Below are positions 10,133 through 22,419 of a stretch of DNA of 64,000 bases, piece after piece. Position 1 is the first letter of the stretch, and each line of letters opens with the position of its first letter. Both the position numbers and the translations under genes were made by a program. Source of the stretch: Amyloporia xantha (lineage: Eukaryota > Basidiomycota > Agaricomycetes > Polyporales > Adustoporiaceae). The notes below the pieces were generated by a model, which worked only from the letters and a program-made list of their open reading frames with translations, was not told the origin of the DNA and did not search any database. The stretch lies in the NCBI GenBank assembly GCA_036971615.1, contig JAYKKR010000013.1, positions 186,001 through 250,000 on the forward strand. The letters are read 5' to 3'.

Positions 10133-11287
10133 ATGCCCAAATTGGGACTGCTCAGCGCTCATTTCCACTGCCACGTCTCTTCCACAACGCTCACTTGGCT
10201 TCATCTTCCTCCCTGCCACTTTACTGTTTCTGTTCATTTCTGCTCACTCAATTATTCTCTTTCTGATCTCTAATACATATCTAGTTTGCTGTTGCCTCTT
10301 TCTGAGCAGTCCTGCATCACTAATGTGCTGGCATTTCTGAGTGAAGTGCAGGTGTTTGTCGGGCATTGTGGGCTCAGGTAAGTCAATGTTTTCTTTCTTT
10401 TCCTATCTATTCCTCCAAATCACTAACTCAGTTTCTGATTCAAATTCCAATAGTATATAGCACTGAATGTTAGCTATGGTCATGAACCGACAATGAAAGG
10501 TGAGCCGACTTCAAGTCATCTCTTGAAGATAAACTCTGACGTGCCAACCATATATACTAGATATGACATTTACTTGGCATGCAACTGTCCTTCATCTGTC
10601 CTTCATGGTGCTTCTGACACTGGGCGCATGCAATCTATGTAAGTCATGTTTGGACCACAATTTCTGTATCATTTTTTGACTTTCTTACGCCTTCTTAGAT
10701 TCTCATTGGCTTGTCTTCTATCCATGTGCCCTCCCCTCTCCCTCTGTCTTGTGCCATCCACTTGACTACTGTATCCACATATTGTTGGAACATTGTGGTA
10801 AGCCTGAGTTTAATTGATCAATGACTGTATCTGATTGCATCGTCCACCAGCTTGCATATATGTCAGGTAGCTAGTATGTATGTACCTTTCTTGCCGCTGC
10901 TTACTTCAATTGCTTGACATGGTAAGTGGTGGAGAATGGAATGTTGGATGCTGGATGCAGTGCTGGATCATGCTACATGCTAGACAGTTGATTTTATTGT
11001 AATACATACAAATATATTATATTTATTTTGCAATACTCTGTCTCTATCTAAGAACATTCTGTGATGATCTGGGAGCAATAAATATGCCTTTAAGTATACT
11101 GTCAGAGTAACTTAGGTACATACTGGGAGTACTCTGTGACGCTCTCAGAGATTTGACCTAGAAGGAGTTTGTCTGAGGGCGACCTGGGACACTCTGAGCA
11201 CTCTGGGCACTCTGAGTGCTCTGAGTGCTCTAGGACGCTCTAGGACAATCCTAGAGTGTCCTAGCACCAAATAGGTTTTTCCTGATG

Positions 11288-13880
11288 TAGTAGACTTGGA
11301 GAAGACTGCGACGTACCAAATCGGCTCCGGGACTGCCTAGTATGCCCGTGGACCATCTCTTGTCACCAGTGGATTCATTAGGCAAGGTGCGTGCGAAAAC
11401 AGAAAGATGTAGGAAACGGGATTTGCAACGCCCGCTTCCATTGACCATGCTTGAGGGAGGCTTCAGCCTTCAAGCGAAACTAGACCCAAACCACTTAGGC
11501 AAAACGGAACAACATTGTTTGGCAAAGGCACACAAGTTGAAACCACCATCGCGCAGTAGTTCAAATTCGCGGAAGGAAACTCGGGGTCCGCCGGTAGGCA
11601 CTCGCCCTTTCCTCATACAGCAAGTGGCCCGGGGCTCAGCCAGATCTTCACCAGCGTTGACCAACGGGTGACCAACGTTCGGGTGACCCTCAAGACAGCT
11701 CGCAGAACTTATATGTAATAGAAGCAAAGCACGAAAAGGGCCTTATCGCGAATGTTTGGGTCTCCAGGCTTGCATACTTTAGGCGCTGCACAACACTCCG
11801 AGGTTCTCTCGTCCGAAAGGGATGCAATTGAAGTCCCAGGTATCGGGCCTAGTACTACCCTATCCACCGTATCAAGCTGACGATGGGGTATGGTGCACTG
11901 GTGACCCGTTCGTGGCTAGAGAGTGGTCAAGACAAAGCTCCGAGTCATCACTGATATATTTTCGCATGAGCCGAAGGCTTTGTATGACCATCTCGGCGCC
12001 TCCCGTCTGCTTTGTAGCGTGTTAAGCACTGGCAAGGAAAGGTCACTCGATTGGATAATCAAATTAATACAGAGCACCGAGCCGATTCAGCCCCAGGTTC
12101 ACAGAAGAGGTCCTTTCGACTCCAGGGCGTGCCTTGGACCACACAGTGCCGATTTCAAATCAATCGGGCGGGCGGTTAGGATAAGTGGTATCCGAGTCTA
12201 GACACGGGTTTGTCAGGGTTGTCATCGAATCAAGTAAGTGCCCATTCCTTCACCTGTCCCAGCCATTCAATAATCAGAGCCGTGAGGCATAAGTATTATT
12301 CTTTCCTTCCCTGTCATAGCGACAATAACGGCGCTACTGATCGCTGATATCCTTGGAGCTCTAGGCCTATAATTAACAAGCTCCTCCGCGGTAAGGAGCC
12401 ACGGAGTGTGGTGTCTGAACGAAGCGGAGTTGGTGATCTTAATTGCCATATAAAGTGATGTGCCTAGCGTTGGGCTTCCGCGTAGAGTCAACCCGAAGAC
12501 GATGCAGAACCGAAACTTAGATCCATCTCTCACCATCGTCGTTCATTTATTGGCTCGAGCTCTTGCGATCTCCATGCATCGTCGTGCAGCCCGAATCCGC
12601 AGAAAGCATTGTGGCTGTGATTTTGTCGTCTCATCAACTATTAGGGATCGCATCCACATTTGTTTTTTTAAGCCGCCGCACAGCGATCACGGCCGCTAAC
12701 CTATGGTCAACAGGTATCTGTATTTATGAATTGAGATGGGTGGTCCATCATTCGCAGGGTGGGAATCGTTATGGCTTGTCTGTCGCTGAGTCTTTCACAG
12801 CGTGCCAGGTCTTTCTCATGCTGTCGCTCGCTTTGGATGCGTAGTTTTGGAACCCCTTGACATTGAATGGAAGGATATTATGTGCTGGCGACATCGCGTA
12901 ACCCAACCAGGTGGGTTGTTCGATATCACGTAACAGCGAAGAGTCTTCGCGTATTGTCGCATGGGAATTGACGAAGTAATCCTTATCCCATTGCATAGAA
13001 CGGATCAGCGAACAATGAATGCGAACCTTAATCTCGCACATATTCCATCGCCGGTGGATGGCTCGATCTGAGCCGCTAATACGGGCCGAGTTGAACGTTT
13101 GGCGGATACTGGGTGGCTGTAGCAAAGCCTACGATGTTTTGTTTCCTTCAGAGCTTCTGGTGCGTTACGTTGCCTGTTGGCATAGACCATTCTAATTGTT
13201 CCCCAAAGTCCTTACTGACGACGCGCATATTGTTGACATGATCCGTCGAAATATCGTATTAGGACTGTCTTTATTATTCATCCACAGGCTTGGAGCACTG
13301 TTCTGGTGAGTGCCGTGCCAACACTGGCTGCTCCCACTTTCGTTTCTCAAGATGACACTTATCACAGCCCGTCGATCTCTCGTTACCTGTGCATCTCCAT
13401 TACGGTTAGCAGAACAATGTTTTGAAACTGTTGACTTGCGCTCACGCGTGTATTTGATACGTCAAAAATACAGTAGGCGTCCTATATGCTAGGAAGTGTG
13501 ATGGGAAGTAAGGGTACATTGGACGGCCGGGATTCCTCCGACTGCAGCATAAGACTCATGACCTGTATATATACACAGATTCTTCACATTTACGACGTTC
13601 TATTGGAACGGTGGTGAGATCAAATCCCGAGGCACGAGACGGACTTTGACTGAATGGAAGTACGTGCCTCGTGTTCCCATATCCATACCAAGGGTCCTCA
13701 ATTGTTTATGGCAGATTGTCGATATCTAAATATACCCCATAGATGAGAGATATTCATCACGATATGTCTGCGCCGGTAGAATGGGGTGTAAGAAGCATGA
13801 CATTGCGAGTAGCACGACATCGAATCCGCTATTCCTAAACCCCACTGCCGTGTCCTCTTGAGTGCTAGTGCGTCTTGGCG
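11288..13880. other. Non-coding stretch without recognised genes
   Basis: All reading frames are short and I recognise no conserved domain, RNA gene or element end. TA at 11288-11289 completes the target duplication of A. The stretch may hold degraded transposon sequence; nothing specific can be supported. Confidence 0.5.
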
Positions 13881-13890
13881 ATTACAAAAC

Positions 13891-14064
13891 GTATAAATAG
13901 CTCCCATAGTTTTGATCATTCCTCAGCTCCAGCTACCCCCTACTTGCGTTTTATCGTCTTCTACCTCAACTCATCACAACAGGCATGTCGCCTTGAGCTT
14001 ATTCGTGCCACTAGTGTCGTGGTCTGACCGTCCGCGTCTCGATCGCAGCTTCATAAGTATTGAG
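13891..14064 (+). promoter_or_regulatory. Promoter and 5' leader of a host gene split by the KDZ element
   Basis: A TATA box (TATAAATAG, 13891) is followed about 30 bp later by a CT-rich start-like region and a leader-like sequence ending at GAG|GTATGC (14064/14065), a good fungal splice donor. The giant element begins 14 bp further on. Right of the element are TTGCCCAG (ending 35938), an acceptor, and a small coding region at 35963. Without the element the donor and acceptor would be only about 37 bp apart. The joining is inferred; the sites are seen directly. Confidence 0.5.
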
Positions 14065-14069
14065 GTATG

Positions 14070-14078
14070 CTGTAGCAC
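14070..14078. repeat. Left 9-bp target-site duplication of the KDZ element
   Basis: CTGTAGCAC here is repeated at 35907-35915 just outside the opposite end; similarity extends about five bases further with one mismatch. The right copy sits a few bases outside the most symmetric TIR tip, so the exact element end is uncertain by 1-6 bp. Confidence 0.6.
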
Positions 14079-14079
14079 A

Positions 14080-14197
14080 CCATACAGTCACTATAGCCTA
14101 CTCTATAGGGAGAGATATGGGTGAAATTTTTATTACTTAGTAAGGAGAGCGGACGTCGGCCGACGCCATCGCTATAGCCTGCAGTGCAGGGTCGGCC
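14080..14197 (+). repeat. Left terminal inverted repeat of the KDZ element
   Basis: The unique tip has CAGTCA, TATAGCCTACTCTATAGGGA, a TTTTTATTACTTAG stretch and GTCGGCCGAC. It is mirrored at 35785-35901 with about three mismatches, then passes into the 86-bp repeat array. Confidence 0.9.
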
Positions 14198-14484
14198 GAG
14201 ACGGTATAATATAGCCTGTAGATACGGCGCGGCCGAGTGCGCCATATTTCCCTGGTATATTCTCGCCTTCAAGTAGCGTCGGCCGAGAGGGTATAATATA
14301 GCCTTTAGATACGGCGCGGCCGAGTGCGCCATATTTCCGTAGTATATTCTCGCCTTCAAGTAGCGTCGGCCGAGAGGGTATAATATAGCCTGTAGACACG
14401 GCGCGGCCGAGTGCGCCATATTTCCGTGGTATATTATCGCCTTCAAGTAGTGTCGGCCGAGAGGGTATAATATAGCCTGTAGAC
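14198..14484 (+). repeat. Left subterminal array of the KDZ element, first part (3 units of 86 bp)
   Basis: Each unit contains CTCGCCTTCAAGTAG, GTCGGCCGAGAGGGTATAAT and GCGGCCGAGTGCGCCATA and is the reverse of the right-end unit. The array is cut at 14486 by element B and resumes at 17208. Confidence 0.9.
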
Positions 14485-14486
14485 AC

Positions 14487-17205
14487 CATCAGGAAAAACC
14501 ATATTAGTCCCAGGCTGCTCTGAGAGCATCCAAGAGCATCCTAGAGACTTCAGAGGATTCAAAGTACTCAGAGTAGCCAGAGTGCTCTTAAACTTAGTTG
14601 ACATGAGATTTTTTTCTCAGAGTAACCCAGAGTAATCTTGGAGTGATCTGAGAGCGCTCTGACATGAGTCTGAGCAGTCTTTTGTCGTCCCTCATATGTT
14701 CTTATACTTTGTATTCAAGCACTCAGAGGGTTGCATTATTTGTAATCAACACATAGCAGTATATTCACAGCTAATATACAAGAAAGCTAATACAATAGCA
14801 GCCAGAATAATTATCTACAGTGAGACGACTCAAGTTTAAAAACTCCCCATTGTCGAATCACTCATATTGATATGTTTACATGCGAGTGATAATGTTGACA
14901 AACTTCTAATGGAATATTCAATATAATGAGTATGAGACACAACATAAATACGCACATAATATCTATGAAGACAATCTTGCAGATGGACCAGAATGCAAGA
15001 GTATCTGATAGACGAATTCAGATTAAGTATCATTAGCTAAACTAGCATAACAATCTACTCACTTGAAGTGCACTATTAGAGTGGCGTTTAAGCAAGCAGA
15101 ACCTACAAAGTTACAAGACGTCAGTGAAAACTGCAGAAATGGAGTTAGAAATGTGCGACTTACATGAATTATCAGAGCCAGCACCACAGAGGTCAGCTCA
15201 CCATTTGTTCAAAGTGGTGGATAGCCTTCACTGCAGCTTAGAAATGAAGGAGTGAATGAACGACAACCATACCATGAGTATTCTTACTAAAATCTTAGAC
15301 TACAAGAATGACTCACCGTTTGTCACAGTCAGAAGAAAGCACAGATGGTACTCAGTACGTGCAATATCTGATGTCAATGATAGACTTGTCAGCCTACAAG
15401 AACGACATGGAGAGACTTACTTTGCTTTGCTGTCGTAAGACGACAGCCAACATCAGATGTTGGAGATTAGGGCTAGTAATAAAGTGCAGGGTAGAAGCAG
15501 CATTAGTTATTCCAGATACAGATAGAAAGAGAAAAAAAGGATAGACTCACATATACCCAGTGTGCACAATAGTCAACGACCCATATACTCCGTGTACTGA
15601 TGCCAGCACATCGTCTCACCTGAGGCAGAATTACTCAGCAACAGACAGCAACAGACTAGATATAGACCAGAGACCCGAAGGATAGTAAATAAGTGAACAA
15701 AAACAGACAGAAGTGGTAGAGCATGGAAGAAGACGACACAGAGTGGTAGTGGAGGAAGATGAGAGAGAAACGACCATGAGTGCCTAATTTGGGTGTCAGT
15801 TTGTCGCGTCAAACTGACACCTGTTTTGGGAACCCTGGATTAGGGTCAGCAGGGACTTAGATGCATTTGCACTCCTCCTCCTCAGTCATTCCTCCTTCCT
15901 GTTCTATGTCTGTATCTGTTCTCTCTACTTGCTTGTATCTACCACACTGTGACTAGGGACTGTAGCTCACTATCTATAGCTTCTGGGAATCTCTATCCAC
16001 TGGAACTTGAGTGACCACAGACGGTTGTGGCACTGTCTCTGCTCTGCATTTTCTGGGGATTTCTGTGAGTATTCTTTCTCTATTCCTTATTCCCTAGCCT
16101 TGGGGAATAGTACCAGGACTGCTTAAGCATGCTGGGTAGGGTTTGGATGGGGGTTTGGAGGTTTTGGAGGGTTGGAGAAGGAATGGGCGCTTTTTCGAGA
16201 TTTTGATCGGATGATAACTGGGGATCCAAGGTGAGTTATCCTTTCGCTTTTATACCATTCGATTCGCATCGTCGAGGCGGTTCGGTAGAGCCCTTGCCCA
16301 TCCAAATCCGTCCACCCCTTCCTTTTCTATTGCTGTTTTTCATCAAAAACATCGTCATGTCCATATCTCAGGAAACTGTGGACAGTTTCCTTTGATTCCT
16401 GGATAGAATGAAAGCCCTAATCATAGGCTTTCCGAAGATATATACATTTAGGGGTCTGCACATAGTGGTTCCCATTCTGTGGCCGTATGTTGAATGGCCT
16501 CCTCCTCATTCTCCCATTCTTCATGTGCATCTTCTCTATCTATCCCTGTACTCATTCCTCACACTATTCAGGTATATAACACTTCCTTATTCCCCCATTT
16601 ATTCAGTTGGAGCCTCTTTCCATGGTCAGAGACAGAATTTCCAATACTGTGAGTCGTCTTCTCCTGTTTGACCTCAGACCTTTGATCTTTGATCTCAGGC
16701 TTTTGACTGTCCACTGTTAGTGGAAGAAAGAGTTGCTGGATGTATGGTATAGCTATGAGGAGGAGGGAAGAATTGAAGTGCAGCAGTACAGAGGTCTGTA
16801 CGCATATCATGCTCCTGCTACCACTCTCTGTTTATCTGATGAAAGTGCGCTCTTTTTACATCTTTCTTTATCTATCTCATGCTTCTTTCCCTTCCCACTA
16901 GATTCTTGTAGTTCACCAGCTCTCTGTACCTTTTTGTATGAATGTACGCCTCTCATATTCAATTGAGTAGTAATAGAATCCATTCGCATATGATACATTC
17001 AATGATAATATGTTGTATTTTTGGAAATATATCAGAGTGATCCAAAGAAACACAAGCTAGCCTGAGATGCTCTGAGAATTCTGAAGAATCTCAGAGCGAC
17101 ACAAGACAACTTGAGATGCTCTGAGATAACCTGAGATAACCTGAGAAACCTCAACTATCTCAGAGTACCTGAGGTTACCCCAGAGAAAAAGTGTTTTTCC
17201 TGATG
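14487..17205. mobile_element. Element B: TIR DNA transposon, CATCAGG family, nested in the KDZ left array
   Basis: It starts CATCAGGAAAAACC and ends GTGTTTTTCCTGATG, with AC on both sides; removing it restores an intact 86-bp repeat (GTAGACACGGCGCGG), so the 2-bp duplication is certain. Subterminal CTCAGAG-like words fill about 200 bp at each end, and its right end aligns with the left end of A. No coding frame with recognisable domains was found in 2.7 kb, so it needs a transposase from elsewhere. A long hairpin (12-bp arms around TCGCGT) lies at 15792-15821. It is younger than the KDZ insertion event or at least than the array it splits. Confidence 0.85.
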
Positions 17206-17207
17206 AC

Positions 17208-17270
17208 GGCGCGGCCGAGTGCGCCATATTTCCGTGGTATATTATCGCCTTCAAGTAGCGTCGGCCGATG
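17208..17270 (+). repeat. Left subterminal array of the KDZ element, part after element B
   Basis: About 0.7 unit of the 86-bp repeat, continuing the array interrupted at 14486, ending near GTCGGCCGATGG. The next 200 bp up to the first gene hold nothing I can identify. Confidence 0.88.
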
Positions 17271-17471
17271 GTGGATGCAGTGGTATTCATATCGCGCATC
17301 ATGGCGCGCCGCGCTTATGGGCCTGGTATGCCCACTGGGATGGTATTTTCATGGCGCGGTATCGGCGCCGCCAGGTCATGTGTTCGCGTATATTGGTAAA
17401 GCAACTCAATATTCTGTGACTACATTTTGTCCTTGATGCCAACGACATCGGAGTATATACTGTATAACGAA

Positions 17472-19178
17472 TTATATCTCGCCATTCCACATCATGGCTT
17501 CAACCCCAGTGGTCCCGTCCTGCGGTGGCTTGGCTGTGAGCAAGGATTTGATGGGCTGGTGCAGCTTCAAGATTGCGTTGGCGACGTCGATGTCCTCTTC
17601 TATACGTCGTAACCTCTCGCTCAGGGATTGCGCTTGAAGGAACATCAAGTTTTCTTCGCTTCGCGAGGAAAACCTTCTATTGTTTTCTTTAGCGAATGGC
17701 AAATTGCGAGCGCAGTGTCATACCGAATTTAATCTCGATGGCGTTCATGGCGCTATTGGGGGAGTGGCCTCTGCCATCATCAAAGTATGGATTCTCCAAT
17801 TCTTTGCATATTTAAGTATGGTGAAAGGGTGAATTTCGCTGTACTTACTTGAGTCAATGATGTCCTCGTCGTGATCCAGAATGGGAGCGAGGGCGAAGGT
17901 ACGAGGAGATCCTGGCCATGGTCTCTGAGCCGCTGACGGTGTGCCTCCAAGTCCTGGAGTGGTATCAGCATGACGATGAAGGCGATGGAGGGCTTTCACT
18001 TACCAGAGGACCGCGGGGTATGTTGTGCTCGTCCAACACCTCATTTATAATGTCAAGGTACTGTCTATGAGTATTCAAACACAAAGGCAAGAGAAAGCGA
18101 GGCAAAATACCTGGCGATTGAGTTGGATGAGGCGCTCATCCGCCATGTCAACATCGCCATCTTGGCTATGCGCAAGGTCGTGATCAAGTGCGCCGTCCAT
18201 CCCGCCGTCCACGCCGCCGTCCACGCCGCCATCCACGACGCCATCCATAGGCGCGCCTCTATCTTCAATAGTAGAGGAATGGAGTGTCAGTAGGAAATAG
18301 GTTTAAAAACATGAGTGTGGACATACCTGGGGATGGAGTGGCCGGGAGATCCAGCTGATCGCGGAGCTGGAGGACTGGAGACAGCGATGGCGACAAGTCG
18401 AGGTGTGCACGATGAGGGACAGGCGACTCGAAGGTAGGCTGGGCGCTGTGCACTCGCTCTGGAGATGCCTCCAGGTCAAGCTGTGGACGGTGCAACGGGG
18501 TGTTTACCTGCGATGGCGAAAGGTCCAGGGCGGATCTAAAAGGTGAGGTCTGCATTCGCGATTGCGAGGTGAAATCCAACGGTTGTCTTGATAGCGAGGT
18601 ATTCGGCGGTGAGGGCGAAATGTTGAGCGATGGACGGAAGAGATCTATATCTTGGGAAGATGCCGACTGCATTGTGGGCCTACGTAGTTGAGGGGACGTT
18701 AATTGGGGAAGACGAGGTCCACACGTCTTTTTGAAGTAGGCGCGGACGGCGGTGGCGGCATATCGAGAGGAGTGCTACGTTGTGCAGATCCCCCTGAACG
18801 TTGGCAAGGTCAGGCGTTGGCGACATAGCAAAGCGAAAGTTGAGCGGCGGCGGGGATGGCGATGGCGATGCGGACAAATCGCCAAGCGTACGCGCTGGTG
18901 GCAGAGTGCGTGAAGGCGAAGGCGAAGGCGAAGACACCACATCCAGAATTGGGCGAGAAACATCCCCTCTGATGGGCGAGGAGTCGAAGTCCAGAGTTGG
19001 GCGAGGGACATCCCCTCTGATGGGCGAGGACTCGAAGTCCAGGGTAGGGCGAGGGGCATCACCTCTGATGGGCGAGGAGTCGAAGTCTAGTATTTGGCGA
19101 GCTGAGGGGAGTGAGCGCAGGTTGGCGTGAGGATATCTACATGATGTGCTCACCTAGCTCGTCTGCGTGTTCCGACAT
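17472..19178 (-). CDS. KDZ cargo: Ser/Pro-rich repeat protein with C-terminal coiled coil
   Basis: ATG 19178 (MSEHADEL) is joined by an intron (about 19104-19153) to ARQILDFDSSPIRGD, followed by two to three near copies of an 18-residue repeat built on LDFDSSPIRGD-PRPT and then looser LDLSPS/LDFTSQS repeats across two more exons. Further on come an acidic exon rich in DGGVDGG repeats (about 18110-18260) and YLDIINEVLDEHN. The last exon is helical (LSERLRRIEEDIDVANAILKL) and stops at 17472. The regular SP dipeptides suggest a phosphorylated, disordered protein. It is divergent from the Cys-cluster gene across a 246-bp promoter. No family is recognised, and the central exon borders are approximate. 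Confidence 0.6.
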
Positions 19179-19332
19179 GGTTGAAAGCAAGGCGGAAGGA
19201 ATGCGGAAACGTGCCAAGTTCGTCTAGAGGCATCTAATATACCCATGAGCGCAACACGTGCGGTGCCGATCGAACGGGCGCGGATCTTTCCGCCAGGCGC
19301 CCGCCATCAACCAACGCGATGCACCGCGTGGG

Positions 19333-19384
19333 TCTGACTTCGTCTCTTCTTCTACCACCACCACCACCACCACCACCGCCATCA
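19333..19384 (+). repeat. ACC trinucleotide microsatellite in a 5' leader
   Basis: About ten ACC units between the divergent promoter and ATG 19425. It will vary in length between strains. Confidence 0.85.
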
Positions 19385-19424
19385 CCACAGCTGTCAAATC
19401 CCATCTCGCTTTGCTTCTACCACC

Positions 19425-22197
19425 ATGTCCGCCTCCAGCATCAACAGCGACATCATCATCGCCGCAGTGCGCCTGGAAGAGGCGCTGAAGTTTCTGCCCG
19501 GGAAGCGCGACGCGAAGTACAAGGTGTTTGAGAGCAACTTCTGGGAGGAAGTGGTAAGTGATTGTAACACAATCAGGGTGAGCACTGTGGCGCTGAGTCT
19601 GTATAATGGCGCCTCTAGCAATCGATCTTCGCGAAGATCAAGGCGCTGGGAAAACACCGCGAGGGATTACAAGTGCCGCCGCTGTTGGTCAGCGCCATGG
19701 CGCAATACACGGTGGCGTCGCACAAGAAGCGCAGAGTGGACTTGACTGCCATCAAGGTTGACGACCCCGCCATTCAAAGCCATGGCCTCTCCAAATACGT
19801 GTGGCATGGCGATTACATTGCCGAAGACCTCGGGGGCAACCTTTGGTGGAAAGGTGAGTGCACTGCGAAACCATACGCCACGTCATCACTAACGGCTCAG
19901 CAGCGCTGTTGCGCAAGCGTACGAGCGAGGTTGCGCTGGGTGGGGATGGAGTTGCGGGGCCAAGTGGGGTGACGGAGGAGGCAGAGGCGGGCGGGAGTCG
20001 AGGGAAAGTGGCGAAGAAGGGGGCGGATGACGACGCAGGGGCGGCCTCTAGAAGGTCAAAGGGAACGACGCCAGCGACGGATGGCGATGAGGGTGTCGTC
20101 ATCGCTGCACCAGTAACGAAGAAGCCACGGCGCGGAGGGGCTGCAACGACGAAGCCGGGAACTAAGGCGGCATCCAAGGGCGGAGTCAAGACCACCACTG
20201 CGAAAGCGGCAGGAGAGGAAACGACGGCCGGCAAGTCTGAGCCGCGGACGAAGACGAAGGCGGGGCCATCGACGTCGAAGACGAATGAGAAGGCTTCATC
20301 GCGCAAGTCTCCTGCGGGCAAGGATGATGACGCCAGGCAGACGCGGTCGAAGGCGAAGGCGGGATCGTCGACGGGGAAGGGAAAGGGAAAGGCGAAGGCC
20401 TCGCCGGCGCCCGAAGATGACGACATGGACGAGGATGCTCAAGGCGAGAGTGAGGAGATGGAGGAGACGGAGACATTTGTCTCGGTGAGTACGTTTACCA
20501 GATGCGCGGCAAGCGATGCTGACTGACATGCCTTCAGGCGATGCCTTGCGGAAATTGCGCCAAGGCCAAAGCTGAATGCAGGCTTGCTGTCGTGGACGGT
20601 CGGCGTTGCATGCGCTGCCTGAAGCGCAAGATAGGCTGCTCGATCGTGCCACACAACCTGAGCGGCAATCCGATCAGGGGCCCCTACGGTGCAGTCCTGG
20701 CAAGCAAGTATCAGGACGTCATCAAGAACAGCCTTGCCGATGGCATCAAGCCTCCTCCACCGCGCTGGGATGAGGAGAGGAAGGAGTTTGTGGAGGATAG
20801 AGGCAAGCGGGGCAAGGCGGCGGCGAAGGGTTCGGAATCGAAGGCGAGCGATGAGATGGATGTGGATGAAGAAGAAGGGGAAAAGGACGATGGCAAGGCG
20901 GGTAGCGCGGATGTCGATGCGAAGGACGACGCGGAGGTGGACAGCCAGCTGCGGGTGGCGTCAGCGACTAGCGATGCGGCTGCGTCCCGCCCAATAGCGC
21001 CGCTCCCGAAGACGTCGCTCAGCTCGATGAAGGCGTGGGTTGGGAAGCCACCTCCAGCGGTGGCTAAAGGGAAGGGCAAGGAGCGCGCGGACCGTCCTCT
21101 CCAGGAGGCAGAGGCCAGCAGCTCGAGCGATCGCTCGGCGCGGCTTGGGCTCAGGCCTGGCGAGGTAAAATGTAAGTCGGCTTCACTCTTTCTGGACGGC
21201 GCGATCAACTGACCAAGTCAATGTGTGGCTGCCAGACCACCATGGCGAGTACCACCACTACGTAGGATTCTCCAAGGACCCCACCGCCATGGATGAAGGG
21301 CGCTACGCGCAGGACCAGGAGCTGTCTCATTTCCAGCCATTTACGGCGTACCTCACTGAGCAAGGCCACCGACTCGAGAAGAACATCAACATAATGACCG
21401 CGTGGCAAGACCGCTTCGGTAGCATGGTCGACAACTTCCAGCAGTCACTGCTCGCCATCAACAGGCAGCAGGTCAACATGACCGAGCGCATTGATAACGC
21501 CGAGGGGCAGATTGGCGGCCTACTGGCAAGAGTGGAAGGCGCGGAGCAGACTCTGCAAGATGTGCGCTCTGAGGACTCCGTCGCTCGCATCGCCGCGCTC
21601 GAGGAGATGGTCACGGTTCTGCAGGACGATCTGCGCGCAGCCAAGGAGAACATGGCGATGGATCGCCTTGGTGCCCAAGTCGCGAACATGGAGGTGCGCG
21701 TGGACACCTTGATGGACAACGTGCGCGATGAGAGCGAGAGGACGCGGCAGGCGATGGCGGGCATTGAGGCAGGTGAGGCGAGATTACAGGGACTCATCGC
21801 GCAGTTTGAGTCAGTGCGCCGTGACGTCGCTCGCCACAACGACACGGAGGCCGAGACGCTATTGGACAAGGCGCATCTGTCGGTGGAGCTCGTGCAGAAG
21901 GCGGAACAGGACGCGCAACGACGGCGCAAGGCGAGGGCGATCATGGACAGCGCTCACGAGGGAGCCACTCCCATTTCGTGGTCTACCTCAGAGCGTGGCT
22001 CTGTAGGAGATCAATCGGACTTCACGAATGAAGCTCTGTCGACGCCCGCCGGTGGCTCCACACCTTCAATCAGGCGTTTCTCCTTGGAGATCGACGACGA
22101 CGAGATGGCGAGCGTGGCCGCGGAGGAGCGAGAGCCTGATGCCGCAACATCACCCGTCGCTGTCGAGGACGCCGAGATGCCTCCCCCTTCGCCTTAG
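19425..22197 (+). CDS. KDZ cargo: nuclear protein with Cys cluster and long coiled coil
   Basis: ATG 19425 lies in CACCATG. Exons as read: 19425-19553, 19619-19853, 19901-20484, 20538-21171, 21218-22197; all five junctions are GT-AG and keep frame. The N-terminal part (LEEALKFLPGKRDAKYKVFE, KYVWHGDYIAEDL) is globular. A long Lys/Ala/Ser/Thr-rich disordered region with basic AT-hook-like pieces (KKPRRGG) follows. Next is a cysteine cluster CGNCAKAKAEC...CMRCLKRKIGC, with the CX2CX6C...CX2CX6C spacing of fungal Zn(II)2Cys6 DNA-binding domains. The last 320 residues form a long heptad-rich coiled coil from about FGSMVDNFQQSL to KARAIMD, with an acidic tail. It is probably a dimeric DNA-binding protein of the transposon; the role is inferred. 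Confidence 0.72.
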
Positions 22198-22419
22198 ATA
22201 ATTCTTTTTGTAACTTCGCTGTACTTTCAAACGAATGCATTGTGTACACTCTCCAGCGACCAGTAAGATTGAGAGTGCGATGACGGCAACACCCTCGGCA
22301 TCACAGTGAGCCACGGGGCTTGCACAGGGAGCGGCACGCCATCGCCATCCTTCGCAGCGCTGAGTTCAATCATCGCCATTGAATTTAAATGCGAGGTAGT
22401 GTACATGAGAAATAGTATT

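Larger units (their letters stand above)
8170..11287. mobile_element. Element A: TIR DNA transposon, CATCAGG family, with captured gene fragment
   Basis: The left end CATCAGGAAAAACAC (8170) and right end GGTTTTTCCTGATG (to 11287) form inverted repeats flanked by TA on both sides, a 2-bp duplication. About 170 bp inside each end are packed with CTCAGAG/CTCTGAG-type words, which look like subterminal transposase-binding repeats. The two ends differ: the left type (CTCTGGGGTAACCT) matches the right end of B, so A and B lie in opposite orientation. No transposase frame is visible, so it is probably non-autonomous. The interior holds a GT69 fragment, a GA-rich tract and TCGCGA-centred palindromes. 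I cannot assign a superfamily. Confidence 0.82.

Noticed and set aside
11288..13880. Possible gene at 12769-13125 on the minus strand
   Set aside because: A single 118-residue frame without homology cues or splice partners, in a gene-poor stretch.
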